From Ophioderma brevispina (taxonomy: Eukaryota > Echinodermata > Ophiuroidea > Amphilepidida > Ophiodermatidae): 64,000 nt of DNA. Position numbers and translations under genes: made by a program. How positions within the stretch are numbered: position 1 is the stretch's first letter; each line of letters starts with the position of its first letter. Where the stretch lies: assembly GCA_023653785.1 (NCBI GenBank), contig JAMKCH010078740.1, positions 1 to 64,000 of the forward strand. The letters are read 5' to 3'. The notes below the pieces were generated by a model. That model searched no databases. It was given only the letters and a program-made list of their open reading frames with translations, and was not told the DNA's origin. Positions 45,957 to 55,198 of the stretch are shown here, piece by piece.

Positions 45957-46258
45957 AGGCGACAAAATAAAAACCCTATTTGTTTTCAGTTTTGCAGAAT
46001 TTTTTTTTTTAGTTTTTCCAAAAATCATGTAAAATCAGCCTGTTTTTATTAGCCCAAATTTATAAATTTTGGCGATTTTTTTTTAGAAAATTTGTAAAAA
46101 TTTTTCATTTTTTCTCTTGATTTTTCAGATTTTGGGGCTATTTTAGGCCGATTTTGAGCTCCAGAAAAGAAAAAAAAATAAAAAAATTCGCCCGACCGAC
46201 CGACCCTACTCGAAAGGTCCTCTCGCCCGTAAAACAGGGTTTTCTTTTTTCGTCGCCT
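45957..46258. mobile_element. TIR element with AGGCGAC ends
   Basis: The left AGGCGACAAAATAAAAACCC is mirrored by AGGGTTTTCTTTTTTCGTCG followed by CCT. The interior is T-rich, with GCCCGACCGACCGACC and GGTCCTCTCGCCCG near the right end. No coding capacity and no clear target duplication. Confidence 0.7.
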
Positions 46259-46314
46259 TAGTGATCATTTTGAGATATCTTTCAAAAATTGTGAATTTCA
46301 GAACTGCAGGCCCA

Positions 46315-46378
46315 AAACTAGGCTTGTTTGCACTCATTGGAATGCATATTTCGTGCTGGTTTCAAATATGGTCAATCC
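46315..46378. repeat. Dispersed 50-65 bp core, copy 3
   Basis: AAACTAGGCTTGTTTGCACT, then GCTGGTTTCAAATATGGTCA. Confidence 0.6.
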
Positions 46379-48005
46379 AATTCATAATTTTTGAAAAAGA
46401 AATTGTGGAAAAATATGACTTTGTCAAAATCCCTGAGAGCAAAGGGTTAATAATTTCTTAAGTTATTGTTCTCTAAGCTCCTATAGCACTTTTCACAGCA
46501 TCCTATATTACAGTAACATTAGAGTACAATATAAGAACAGTCTTGATTAGAAGAAATTCACATACCCATTCAAAGGGAATTTCCCCAAATATGGAATAAA
46601 ATTTTAGTCCAATTAAGGTCAATCTCACCCAACAATGTGTAAATTTGCTTCTACTTTGACCAAGATTTTTGACTCGGCATCTGCCCCGCCCATGGTATAT
46701 TCACTATAATGTTCACAATAATGATGTAAACATCTCAAAATTGACTTTTATTAACATTGTCCTCATTTCGCTTGATTGGGTCACCCGATGTGGGTCAACG
46801 TCTGTGACTCACTCAGCCATTTACTGCCAAACCAACCCATAAGCAGTTATTTGGGACACAATCTCAAAATCACTGATCTCCAATGATCTAAGACAAACTC
46901 GAGATTTGTAGGAACTTAGACCACAGGGGCAGACTTGGTGATGCTTTCACTTTGATTTTAGAGATTGTCTCCTGCAATGTCCTGCGGGAAGATATGCCAA
47001 TCTCTAGTCCCTGTTTAAGTCATGATTTTACAGCATTTTCTTTAAAACTAAGAGGCTTTTTAAGTTTAAGAAAGTCGGGGGAAAAAACACTCTCACTCAT
47101 AAAAAGGTCTTCTGACTTTCCACTCATCTCAGTGTGCAACATATGACATAAGTTGGTTATTTTCAGCGCGAGCTCAGTCACGGCCTGGCTGTTGACACCA
47201 CGCACACGCCAGCGGCTTTTTACTGACCAATACCTCAACCAGTTCACCTTATTATCCCAAGACATAGAATATGCATTTAGCTATATTTCTTTTCCCTACA
47301 GGACCCATGCAACCTGTTCCAAAGTTCATTATCATTCTCTGCACATCACCTGCAATATCCATAACCACTCAGGACTTGTTATAAGACTAACCTTTGCGAC
47401 TGAAAGCTGCTGAATTCGCATTCCTTCAAGATCCGTCGGCATTTCCCAATCCGATCCAATTCCATCACAATTGATTCGCCGGGCATATTCATTCATAAAA
47501 AGTGGTTTTACTTATTTGAAACCTTTCTCTCCCTGTTATTTTCCTCTGAAAGGGTCAAAAATATGACGCTGGAAGTGCTTATATCGCTACGAGCGCAATA
47601 TGTAAATCTAATGTAAATCGGCACTGGGCAGGAAGTCAAAAAACATTTCTGATAATTTGTGCAAATTTGTGGGATCCATTACCAACTGTTTTTACCTCCA
47701 TTTGTCTCGTCATCGCATGATTTCTATGTGCTATGTTCAGACTGACGACACTGACGAAAAAATGGCAAAATATGGAAATAATTTCAATTTAAAAGGACAA
47801 AAAAAGCTAAATGTAAATGAAGAGAAATAAAATGTTCTTAGCAGATATTCAAGGTTTACAGAATGCTCCTAATTTGTTAAATGGAGCTTTGTTGTGTATA
47901 TCAAGCAAGGGCATATCCAAAAAGGGGGAACCCTTCCTTTGATGTGACCCCTCAAAAACTGGAGTGACCTTGGTAGCTTGTAAAAAGATCAATTCATTGT
48001 TTTAT
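46379..48005. other. No gene recognised
   Basis: 47160-47260 is less AT-rich and open on both strands, without a recognisable motif. The rest is AT-rich. Confidence 0.45.
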
Positions 48006-48325
48006 TTAAAGAGACATGCACAAGTACAATTCCAGAAAGCGCCCCCAATTTTTTTTCGAACCCAAGTTTTTTGCATATAATGGAATGCAAACAAATGTAT
48101 TAGATCACACCTGAAGTGAATACACCAAATACGGCATCGTTATGTAATAAGACCATTAAGATGATGATTTTGCATTTTCTGTTGTGCATGACAGAAATCA
48201 AAGCATGCTTTTCTATGGGGACAATTATGATAGCAGGTAAGTTCAAAACATATTTTTTTTGACCAATAAACCTTCTCGGTAGGTGCAAATTGAGAGAAAT
48301 TTGTATCCTCCTCCTGTCCCTTTAA
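48006..48325. mobile_element. TTAA foldback element, family T6
   Basis: Left TTAAAGAGACATGCACAAG, right CTCCTGTCCCTTTAA: short inverted ends TTAAAGRGACA. 320 bp. It holds an AAAGCGCCCCCAATTTTTTT block also found in T2 elements. The ends are short, so the call is moderate. Confidence 0.5.
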
Positions 48326-48361
48326 AGGTGAATACTGATATAAGGTTACTCTAGACATAGG

Positions 48362-48414
48362 TGCATGTTATATCATGTAAAGAGACAATCAGAGATACTG
48401 TAAGAAAGGTGGTT
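48362..48414. repeat. GATACTGTAAG repeat, interrupted by T1
   Basis: GTTATATCATGTAA, then CAATCAGAGATACTGTAAGA. It stops where the T1 element begins at 48416, so T1 probably inserted here. Confidence 0.6.
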
Positions 48415-48415
48415 C

Positions 48416-48620
48416 TTAAAGGTGCAATGACAGAATTCATGTATCGGGTATCCCTACAAAAAATTAAAAGCCATGATTTTTGCACTGATATAAATATTTC
48501 CATCAAAATATCCCCATTTGACTGGATTAAAACTGAGAATTATTTCTTTTGGTACAAAAATTGTGAAATTTCTAATTTTGTATCCCACGTACCTGCCAAT
48601 GTTGCCTCTCGTTGCGTATA
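48416..48620 (+). mobile_element. T1 element, left part only
   Basis: Starts TTAAAGGTGCAATGACAGAA. Family phrases GATTTTTGCACTGA, TCCCCATTTGACTGGATTAA and GTGAAATTTCTAATTTTGTA. It is truncated on the right; GCCTCTCGTTGCGTA at 48604 may be a remnant of the other end. Confidence 0.65.
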
Positions 48621-48750
48621 TTTGTTGCATTCAACGGCGCGGTTGTTTGATTTTTGTCACTGGGTGGTGGCAATCCTTGTTGTATTTAAGCAATAGGGAT
48701 CGCGAAATTGGGTTAAAGATGACCTTAAATTATAAAGCTGTTTAGGAATA

Positions 48751-48903
48751 AGAATAAAGGTATGATTGTGGGAGCCGGTACTCTCTTTACGATGAATTGG
48801 AACTGGCGATACCATTCTTCTACTTAAAATAATGGTATCGCCTTGGTTTCAATTCATTGTAAGGAGAGTATGGTACTGGTTCCCAAAATCTTAGCTTTAT
48901 TCT
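48751..48903. mobile_element. Short foldback MITE, family F1, copy 2
   Basis: An almost complete hairpin of 153 nt: AGAATAAAGG, GGAGCCGGTACTCTCTTTAC, GATGAATTGGAAC and GGCGATACCATT are each mirrored on the right side (AATGGTATCGCC, TTTCAATTCATTGTAA, GGTTCCCAAAAT, CTTTATTCT). Loop near 48828. Confidence 0.85.
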
Positions 48904-49318
48904 CTAAATACGCATATCTTACAACATGGCTCATTTCCAAATGTGTGTTTTATATCATGTCTTTAAGTAAGACATGATGTTTACAGTGTTGTGTTTTCTA
49001 TAACTGAAGACATGTCGAAATGCAAGACACAGTAACTGCCAAGATACTGTCATAAGAAAAGGCTGACAAATGTATCGATGCTGTTTCAAATGTCATCGGA
49101 AATTCCTATAGGCCTACTAATGGTTTGGAAGTTTCTATATACATGTAAGAATTTTGAGGCCTATACAGCACTCTTAGTCTTAAAATATTGAGTCAAATTA
49201 TATCTAACCAGTAATGCCACATGAAGCACCAGATTGCTTGTCCCAATTGATTGGTAACAAATAATCTCAAAATGAGTAAAAATTGTCCAGTTTGGGTAAA
49301 CTGTGTTCATATCCATTA

Positions 49319-49565
49319 CACTGCAAAATATATTGGCCAAAATTTGTCTAATATTGTGTCTAATATTGTGTCAAAATTATTATGTAAAAAATATGCCCAG
49401 CTCATTTTAACACATTTATTGGGCAAAATATGACAACATTATGTGTAAACTTTGCCCAATTAGAATAAACTAAGACTAATGATGATAAAAATCTGTCCAA
49501 TAATTTAGTGAGTTCATATCAGACCCAACATTTGGTAGAGTTTGCCCAATTTTATTTTTGCAGTG
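49319..49565. mobile_element. Short TIR element with CACTGCAAAA ends
   Basis: Left CACTGCAAAATATATTGGCC, right ATTTTATTTTTGCAGTG. 247 bp. The interior repeats TGTCTAATATTGTG. No clear target duplication; CACTGCAAAAA ends recall mariner- or hAT-type MITEs. Confidence 0.6.
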
Positions 49566-49631
49566 AAGGTTGTTGATAGTAGTAACTTGGAGTTGGGTCA
49601 AATTATGTTCCCTAAGGGAACTACCAAGCAA

Positions 49632-49695
49632 TTTGATTGGTTATTTATCATGTTATATCATGTAATGAACCAATCAGGGATACTGTAAGTAAACT
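49632..49695. repeat. GATTGGTTA/GATACTGTAAG repeat, third copy
   Basis: TTTGATTGGTTATTTATC, ATGTTATATCATGTAATG and CCAATCAGGGATACTGTAAG; the ATTGGTT/AACCAAT pair is inverted within it. Confidence 0.65.
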
Positions 49696-50500
49696 GGCAA
49701 CCCTCAGGGGGTTATTAGGGACAGGATGCCCCAATTTTCTCTGAACCTTAAAATTGCAGACACATAAAACCCCCATCAGGTCCTCATGATTAACAACCTA
49801 CAATGCTTCTAAAAACTGACATGTGTCAGCAGATTGTCCTCATGTGTCACAGGCTAACATGATGGATGACTACAGATATATTATATTCAAATCCAAATAA
49901 TGCTTTATTATTTAGTGTCACATAAATAACAGCAAGTCCAGCTGTCCAGCTCCCATTAATTTCCTGTATTTTCAAGGGTCCGGAGCTTGTATTTCATGTT
50001 GTGATATTATGTTATAAATGTGTGCACGATGATCTATAGGTACAGATGCATCCTTACACATGAATTTTATGCATATTTTGGCTGTATATGATTTCAAACA
50101 TGAACATAACTGTGAGAACTAAACTGGTGATGACAGATCTAATTGTTATTATTTTAACCTGTAAGAGTTCATTTCTATTTTAATGTCTCCTTTGTAGCAG
50201 AGTTTCCTAATAAGGTTAAATTGGCATGGACAATGAATTACTAAATATCTGATCAAAAATGATCCCATATAAACTAAATAAAATAATCCATGCATATGTT
50301 CATTCCACATAGTTAAGACACGTTTTACTATAATTTCTTGTAAAGTTATGATTGGCATTGTAGATAGATCATTATTCATTCACTACACCGAAAGTTTTTG
50401 GTATGAAATTATTCTTTTTTTTTGGGGGGAAAGGAAATAAACCAACCAAAAAGAAGACAGATTGCATGTGCACATGGGTCATTTCTTTAAAACCAGTATC
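49696..50500. other. No gene recognised
   Basis: AT-rich, with T10 and G7 runs near 50413-50430. The 76-codon minus ORF is AT-driven. Confidence 0.5.
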
Positions 50501-50640
50501 TTAATGGTGCAACAAGATATATTGTGACATATGTAGGGATTTCATATAGATTAGACACCCAATTAGATTTCCTATCTTGCATTTAGCTTCAGAAATGTCT
50601 CAAAAATTAAAATAAAAAGTGATTTTGATTGATTGGTAAA
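50501..50640 (-). mobile_element. T1 element, left half only
   Basis: TTAATGGTGCAACAAGATAT, then GATTTCATATAGATTAGACA and AAATAAAAAGTGATTTTGAT, i.e. the T1 family in reverse. It stops near 50637. The missing half resembles the piece found after the T20 run at 51033-51208. Confidence 0.65.
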
Positions 50641-50668
50641 ACATGCCACATGCAACAACAGACATTTC

Positions 50669-50822
50669 TTAAATTGGCATCAAACAGTATAGCTCAGTAT
50701 GTATCTTACACAAAGCCTGAAGACACATCCAAATGTCTCCTGGCTAGGCAGAAGACTTACTGGAGGACAAGTCTCAAAACTGGCTCCTGAGGATGTGTCT
50801 TATGTCTTTGACAAGCTATTAA
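50669..50822 (+). repeat. 150-bp direct duplicate A, bounded by TTAA
   Basis: TTAAATTGGCATCAAACAGT ... GACAAGCTATTAA. Repeated at 51205-51357 with few changes. Here a T2 element is attached at the right TTAA. Confidence 0.85.
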
Positions 50823-51012
50823 AGCAATATTAGCACATTTTTTGAAGAGCGCCCCCAATTTTCAAAATTTGATATTTTTGCACAGCTACGTTGGTAATTG
50901 TCTAGGAAACTATACCTGCGAACGAGAATGCTAAAAAATGCGTATTTATCACAAAATAAGCGATTTTGTAATTAGAATTAGGATTCCAGATTGGACTTAA
51001 CGGCAGAGCTGG
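50819..51012 (+). mobile_element. T2 foldback element, left half, cut at T20
   Basis: TTAAAGCAATATTAGCACAT, TTTTGAAGAGCGCCC, then ACGAGAATGCTAAAAAATGC and TTAACGGCAGAGCTGG. This matches the reverse of the right arm of the complete T2 at 58027-58574. It ends at 20 T residues. Confidence 0.75.
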
Positions 51013-51032
51013 TTTTTTTTTTTTTTTTTTTT
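51013..51032. other. Run of exactly 20 T between two half elements
   Basis: It joins half a T2 (left) to half a T1 (right) and lies between two 150-bp direct duplicates. Confidence 0.75.
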
Positions 51033-51208
51033 ATTTGCTCCTATACGAAATTAGAAATTTCACAATTTTTGTACCAAAGAAACATTTCTCAACTTAATCC
51101 TTTCAGATGGGGATATTTTTGATGGAAAGCTTTACATCAGGGCAAAAATAAGAATTTTCACATTTTTTAGGTACACCTGTTATTTGAAATCTCTCGTTGC
51201 ACCTTTAA
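51033..51208 (-). mobile_element. T1 element, right half only
   Basis: GCTCCTATACGAAATTAGAA, CAGATGGGGATATTTTTGAT, and the end ATCTCTCGTTGCACCTTTAA. It begins directly after T20. Confidence 0.75.
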
Positions 51209-51357
51209 ATTGGCATCAAACAGTATAGCTCAGTATGTATCTTACATGAAGCCTGAAGACACATCCAAATGTCTCCTGACTAGACAGAAGACTTGCTGGA
51301 GGACAAGTCTCAAAACTGGCTCCTGAGGATGTGTCTTATGTCTTTGACAAGCTTTAA
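51205..51357 (+). repeat. 150-bp direct duplicate B with empty TTAA site
   Basis: Same sequence as 50669-50822. At its right end GACAAGCTTTAAGGTG shows an intact TTAA without the T2 element, i.e. an empty site. Confidence 0.85.
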
Positions 51358-51627
51358 GGTGTTACATAAAGCCTGGTACATAAGAAACTTTTTACTGTGC
51401 ATCATATTATAATGATTTGCCTATTACAGTGTGGTGTTGCTGCTCATTCTGACAAATTCCTTTCAGATTTGATAGCTTTGTGCTGTGTTTTATATAGCCT
51501 ATGTAGCCCCAGAAAGAACAAACAGTAGGATTTATGTGGGGTATACAGGGGCAAAGCTGCTGGCAGAATGATTCCCTTTCTGCTCCCCGAATAAAATTTG
51601 AAATATTAGTGATATTTTCTGCAAAGG

Positions 51628-51868
51628 GTATTTGGGTTAAAACTATTTGAAAGAAAACGCTAATTTATAGGTTAAAACTATTTGAGAGAAACTGATTTAT
51701 AGGTTATAACTATATTTGAGAGAAAATATTAACATTATATGTTAAAATTATTTGAGTGAAAATATTATTTTTTTTTAGGTTAAAACATTTGAGGGAAAAT
51801 TTAAATTAAGCCCAATGGGTTAGAATATTGATTGGGAAATAGGTTAAAACTATACGAGGGAAAATATT
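51628..51868. repeat. Minisatellite, ~35-50 bp units
   Basis: AGGTTAAAACTATTTGAGAG, AAAATATTAA and TTATAGGTT recur six or seven times with indels. Partly repeated after the T20 run at 53514. Confidence 0.8.
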
Positions 51869-52232
51869 GTTTTATCTGGAGGGGAACATGGGAAGCAGGA
51901 TTTGCCACACTCTCTGAATTCTTCTCCGCCTACCTTGGTCATAATTTTTTGATGGATTACTAGTAACTGGTTAAGGCCTACAAAGTGGTTGCTTTCAATC
52001 TCTAAAACTGCACAATTGTTGGCACTTTTTTAAGCACAAAAAACTGAATATACTTATACTGACCTTAAACTCTAGCCTTGGACATGTTGGAAGAAGTCCA
52101 GTAGAAAAACAATTTAGAAACAATTACCAATACTACTTTTACTCCTATTTATTTGAAAAAAAATGGATGTTTAGATTTAATAAATTAAAGGTGTATTTTG
52201 TGATCCACACAACTTGATATTTTTATGGTTCA

Positions 52233-52582
52233 TTAAAGGCACTATCAGTGATTTGATAAATCAGAAAAACAAAAAATTATCAAAAATCAGATTTTTGTAT
52301 GTCTGGAACTAGTATTGGTATACCCTGCAAGTGATACAATCAAACACAGCCTAATAAAGACAAAATCGGTTATTTTAGTCATAAATGACCATACGGACAC
52401 TTTCTACAACACAATGGAGGTTCATATCTTTGAATATTGCTGTTTTCTTCCTTTTCTCTCAATTTTTAATTTGGAAAAAATACTTATGGGAATTGTAGAG
52501 GTTTGTCCTTCACTTTTAAGCTATTCTAGCAAAATTTCAAATAGTTTGACCCTTTCGGGTGAATCACTGATAGTGTCTTTAA
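52233..52582 (+). mobile_element. TTAA foldback element, family T3, in T4
   Basis: Ends TTAAAGGCACTATCAGTGAT and ATCACTGATAGTGTCTTTAA are perfectly placed on TTAA. 350 bp. The 119-codon ORF 52315-52674 starts inside it and crosses into T4 and hAT sequence, so it is not a gene. Confidence 0.9.
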
Positions 52583-52663
52583 ATATTTTTGAGAAAGGAT
52601 TTTTTCTAAAATTTCAGTTGACTTTGATGATGCCTTTTGATATTATGAGCCAACATTTGTATC

Positions 52664-53042
52664 CAGTGGCGTAGCTAGGATTTTTCATATTGGGGGGGCC
52701 AGTGTCGCATCTCAACCGACAGAAAATGGGTAGGGTCCAGGGGCCCGCCTTAGGGCCCCTGTTGGGATCCATGGCGAAGCCCCGGTGGGGTCCCTTGGGG
52801 CGAAGCCCCCTGAAAATTTTTGGTGTTTATATGCTTTAAATGTCTTCTGAGGGCTAATTTTTGTACGATTTTGTAAAATTTACTTGTCGCACACTGTCCA
52901 TTGAACTTTAAACCTATACTTTGCCGACAATCCGGCCTGCAAGTGCCATGACCTGAATTTTTCAAGTGAACCGACGGGCTCATCTCAACCGACGAAATCA
53001 ATTATTGGGGGGGCCACGCCCCCCCCTCTGGCTACGCCACTG
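52664..53042. mobile_element. Non-autonomous hAT element with 8-bp TSD, in T4
   Basis: Perfect 12-bp ends CAGTGGCGTAGC / GCTACGCCACTG. Flanks TTTGTATC (52656-52663) and TTTCTATC (53043-53050) match at 7 of 8 bases, as for a hAT target duplication. The interior has GGGGGGGCCA, repeated GGGTCC/AGCCCC blocks, and CAACCGACGAAATCAATTAT. No transposase. Confidence 0.9.
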
Positions 53043-53216
53043 TTTCTATCACAGTGTTCTACAGACCACTGTGGTGGAATTTTTGTCCATAAAATGCAAA
53101 ATTGAAAATTTCTTCCTAAGTATATCTGCATGTAAGATTAGGTGCACATAGTTCAGATGATATGAAAATCTCAGCATTTTTAGGTAGATTGGAGACTAGG
53201 CTGCAGATCACAAAAT

Positions 53217-53370
53217 GTTGCACCCCAAAATTCTGCAAAAGGATCAAAAGGTCCATGTTTTGGACCTTTTTTTCGAAAAATTCAGCAAAAAGTGGACCTT
53301 TTTCACCTTTTGTGGAATTTGGGGGGGGGGTGCGACCGCACCCCCCGCACCCCCCCTGCGTACGGGCCTG
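53217..53370. repeat. AAAAGTGGACC repeat, copy 2
   Basis: GGACCTTTTTTTCG, CAGCAAAAAGTGGACCTTTT, TTTTGTGGAATTTGGGGG, GCGTACGGGCC. Same family as 4515-4745. Confidence 0.65.
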
Positions 53371-53371
53371 A

Positions 53372-53492
53372 CTTTCACTCCTATTTATTTGAAAAAAAAT
53401 GGATGTTTAGATTTAATAAATTAAAGGTGTATTTTGTGATCCACACAACTTGATATTTTTATGGTTCATTAAAGGCACTATCAGTGATTTGA
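53372..53492 (+). repeat. Third, partial copy of 52138-52258
   Basis: TTTCACTCCTATTTATTTG through the first 24 bp of a T3 element (TTAAAGGCACTATCAGTGAT), then cut by T20. Confidence 0.85.
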
Positions 53493-53513
53493 TTTTTTTT
53501 TTTTTTTTTTTTT
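53493..53513. other. T run (20 plus one native T) at duplication edge
   Basis: The T3 sequence GTGATTTGAT should continue AAATCAG. Instead 20 extra T follow, and then duplication copy 2 starts. Confidence 0.75.
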
Positions 53514-53966
53514 AAACTATTTGAGGGAAAATATTAAATTAAGCCTATGGGTTAGAACTATTTGATGGGAAAATAGGTTAAAACTATACGAGGGAAAATA
53601 TTGTTTTATCTGGAGGGGAACATGGGAAGCAGGATGTGCAACACTCTCTGAAATTCTCCGCCTACCTTGTCATATTTTTTGATGGATTACTAGTAACTGT
53701 TACAGTGCCTAAAAGTGTTGCTTTCATCTCTAAAACTCACAAATTGTTGGCACTTTTTTAAGCACAAAAAATCTGAACTGAATATACTTATACTGACCTT
53801 AAACTCTAGCCTTGGACATGTTGGAAGAAGTCCAGTAGAAAAACAATTTAGAAACAATTACCAATACTACTTTTACTCCTATTTATTTGAAAAAAAATGG
53901 ATGTTTAGATTTAATAAATTAAAGGTGTATTTTGTGATCCACACAACTTGATATTTTTATGGTTCA

Positions 53967-54316
53967 TTAAAGGCACTATCAGTGATTTGATAAATCAGAA
54001 AAACAAAAAATTATCAAAAATCAGATTTTTGTATGTCTGGAACTAGTATTGGTATACCCTGCAAGTGATACAATCAAACACAGCCTAATAAAGACAAAAT
54101 CGGTTATTTTAGTCATAAATGACCATACGGACACTTTCTACAACACAATGGAGGTTCATATCTTTGAATATTGCTGTTTTCTTCCTTTTCTCTCAATTTT
54201 TAATTTGGAAAAAATACTTATGGGAATTGTAGAGGTTTGTCCTTCACTTTTAAGCTATTCTAGCAAAATTTCAAATAGTTTGACCCTTTCGGGTGAATCA
54301 CTGATAGTGTCTTTAA
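53967..54316 (+). mobile_element. T3 element in duplication copy 2
   Basis: Essentially identical to 52233-52582, in the same T4 host position. Confidence 0.85.
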
Positions 54317-54397
54317 ATATTTTTGAGAAAGGATTTTTTCTAAAATTTCAGTTGACTTTGATGATGCCTTTTGATATTATGAGCCAACATTTGTATC

Positions 54398-54785
54398 CAG
54401 TGGCGTAGCTAGGATTTTTCATATTGGGGGGGCCAGTGTCGCATCTCAACCGACAGAAAATGGGTAGGGTCCAGGGGCCCGCCTTAGGGCCCCTGTTGGG
54501 GTCCAGGCAAAGCCCCTGTGGGGGTCCAGGGGCAAAGCCCCCTGAAATTTTTTTTTTTTTAATATGCTTTAAATGTCTTCTGAGGGCTTAATTTTTGTAG
54601 CAATTTTGTAAAATTTACTTGTCGCACGCTGTCCAATGAACTTTAAACCTAATACTTTGGCGACAATCCGGCCTGCAATTGCCATGACCTGAATTTTTTC
54701 AGTGACCGACGGGCTCATCTCCACCGACGAAATCAATTATTGGTGGGTCCTGTGGCCCCTGCCCCCCCTCTGGCTTCGCCTCTGT
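54398..54785. mobile_element. hAT element in duplication copy 2
   Basis: Starts CAGTGGCGTAGCTAGG at the same position within T4. Its right TIR has mismatches and the flanking duplication is degraded (TTTTGTAG). Confidence 0.75.
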
Positions 54786-54961
54786 TTTGTAGCACAGTGT
54801 TCTACGACCACTGTGGTGGAATTTTTGTCCATAAAATGCAAAATTGAAAATTTCTTCCTAAGTATATCTGCATGTAAGATTAGGTGCACATAGTTCAGAT
54901 GATATGAAAATCTCAGCATTTTTAGGTAGATTGGAGACTAGGCTGCAGATCACAAAATGTT

Positions 54962-55198
54962 GCACCCCAAAATTCTGCAAAAGGATCAAAAGGTCCATGT
55001 TTTGCTGACTTTTTTTTTTATACAAAGTCCAAAATTTAGAGAAATGTTGACAAGAAAGTCAATTTTGTTGGTGATGAGATGTTCAAAAATAAAAAAAGAG
55101 TAATTTTAGGGGTTAAGTCCACTTTTACCAAAAATTGTCAATTTTTTTGAAGTCCTGCACCCCCCCCCAATAAATCCTGCATATGGCCCTGCTAGGGT
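54962..55198. repeat. AAAAGTGGACC-type repeat, copy 3
   Basis: TTGACAAGAAAGTCAATTTT, TAAGTCCACTTTTACC, GAAGTCCTGCACCCCCCCC and CATATGGCCCTGCTAGG. Longer than copy 2 and similar to 4515-4745 in the opposite orientation. Confidence 0.6.

Larger units (their letters stand above)
52195..53217 (-). mobile_element. T4 element carrying two nested insertions
   Basis: The left end TTAAAGGTGTATTTTGTGAT is at 52195 and the right end CAGATCACAAAATG at about 53217. Removing 52233-52582 and 52664-53050 leaves TTCA, then ATATTTTTGAGAAAGG, TTATGAGCCAACATTTGT, then CACAGTGTTCTACAGACCAC. These align in order with the uninterrupted T4 at 6237-6583 read in reverse. So T4 is the oldest layer. Confidence 0.8.
51783..53262 (+). 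repeat. 1.5-kb direct duplication, copy 1
   Basis: AAACATTTGAGGGAAAAT through AAAAGGTCCATGTTTT. Copy 2 is 53514-55004. It contains the nested T4[T3 + hAT] structure. Differences between copies are mainly small indels and divergence inside the hAT element. Confidence 0.85.
53514..55004 (+). repeat. 1.5-kb direct duplication, copy 2
   Basis: Same content as 51783-53262, including T4 (53919-54960), T3 (53967-54316) and hAT (54398-54785). The hAT copy here has lost the clean right end (GCTTCGCCTCTG) and has a T13 run. Confidence 0.85.

Noticed and set aside
52315..52674. 119-codon ORF found twice (also 54049-54408) as a conserved gene
   Set aside because: It begins inside a T3 element and runs into T4 and hAT sequence; identity of the two copies reflects the duplication.
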